NCBI GenBank assembly: GCA_030745955.1
Contig: JASLNQ010000162.1
Span: 1 to 5,337, forward strand
Reading direction: 5' to 3'
Source of the DNA: Dehalococcoidia bacterium
Lineage (GTDB): Bacteria > Chloroflexota > Dehalococcoidia > UBA1151 > UBA1328
DNA: 5,337 nt
How positions within the stretch are numbered: position 1 is the stretch's first letter; every line of letters begins with the position of its first letter. Below the pieces are notes generated by a model. The model ran no database searches. It was given only the letters and a program-made list of their open reading frames with translations, and had not been told where the DNA came from. This document shows, piece by piece, positions 5,215 to 5,337 of this stretch. Made by a program: the position numbers and the translations under genes.

Positions 5215-5337
5215 TCACCCGCCATCCAGGATCTTCTTCGCTTCCCGCGCCAGGTTTTCGATGACCGGGAGCTGGAAGTTTGAATCGGGATTCCTGGACG
5301 AGTCGACTTCATTCGCGATCACCGCGATGACCGTCCC
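5215..5337 (-). CDS. 3' end of an unidentified gene (C-terminal 40 residues)
   Basis: The frame is open from the window edge to a TGA at 5215-5217 and gives 40 residues, starting GTVIAVIANEVDSSRN and ending LAREAKKILDGG. About 80 percent of third codon positions are G or C, matching the neighbouring genes and supporting real coding. A hydrophobic beta-strand-like start (TVIAVIA) and a final amphipathic helix suggest an alpha/beta enzyme, but the family is not recognisable from this piece. It converges with sodX, with 19 nt between the stop codons. The start lies beyond the window. Confidence 0.6.
   Translation of the reverse strand, partial: GTVIAVIANEVDSSRNPDSNFQLPVIENLAREAKKILDGG

Overview
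The window is a GC-rich, tightly packed bacterial segment. It carries a chaperone cluster on the left and a nickel superoxide dismutase locus on the right, with a deazaflavin-type oxidoreductase gene between them. The gene mix is a MerR-type HspR regulator, a DnaK that keeps the NBD segment missing from Bacillus and Mycobacterium DnaKs, an F420-type (Ddn-like) reductase, and a Ni-SOD of the form seen in marine bacteria. This fits a Chloroflexota-like, possibly marine, bacterium better than a typical actinobacterium or proteobacterium. That placement is inference from remembered family features, not from a search.

Layout. At 17-45 there is a good sigma-70-type promoter. It is followed by three co-directional + strand genes: hspR (to 694), grpE (753-1313, TTG start) and dnaK (1444-3381). 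The grpE-dnaK spacer holds two perfect inverted repeats. dnaK converges on a small minus-strand gene for a nitroreductase/quinone-reductase-family split-barrel protein (3494-3865), and two GC-rich hairpins lie between the two stop codons. A gene-free stretch (3866-4164) contains an imperfect repeat pair 200 bp apart and an 18-bp dyad. Next come sodN (minus, 4165-4593) and, divergent from it, an S26 signal-peptidase-like gene (4710-5195) that is the likely SodN maturation protease (sodX). At the right edge is the 3' end of another minus-strand gene, 40 codons long and unidentified.

How the parts fit. HspR probably represses its own operon and thereby controls GrpE and DnaK supply. GrpE is the nucleotide exchange factor for DnaK. 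No dnaJ lies next to dnaK, so the J-protein must be encoded elsewhere. SodN needs removal of its 20-residue leader so that the new N-terminal His can ligate nickel; the neighbouring S26 peptidase has the Ser/Lys dyad to do this. Together the window reads as a protein-damage and oxidative-stress region. I see no CRISPR array, tRNA, rRNA or insertion sequence. The most notable points are the Ni-SOD/protease pair, the regulator-first chaperone operon without dnaJ, the long N-terminal extension of HspR, and the inverted repeats before dnaK. I did not find a convincing wholly new system.
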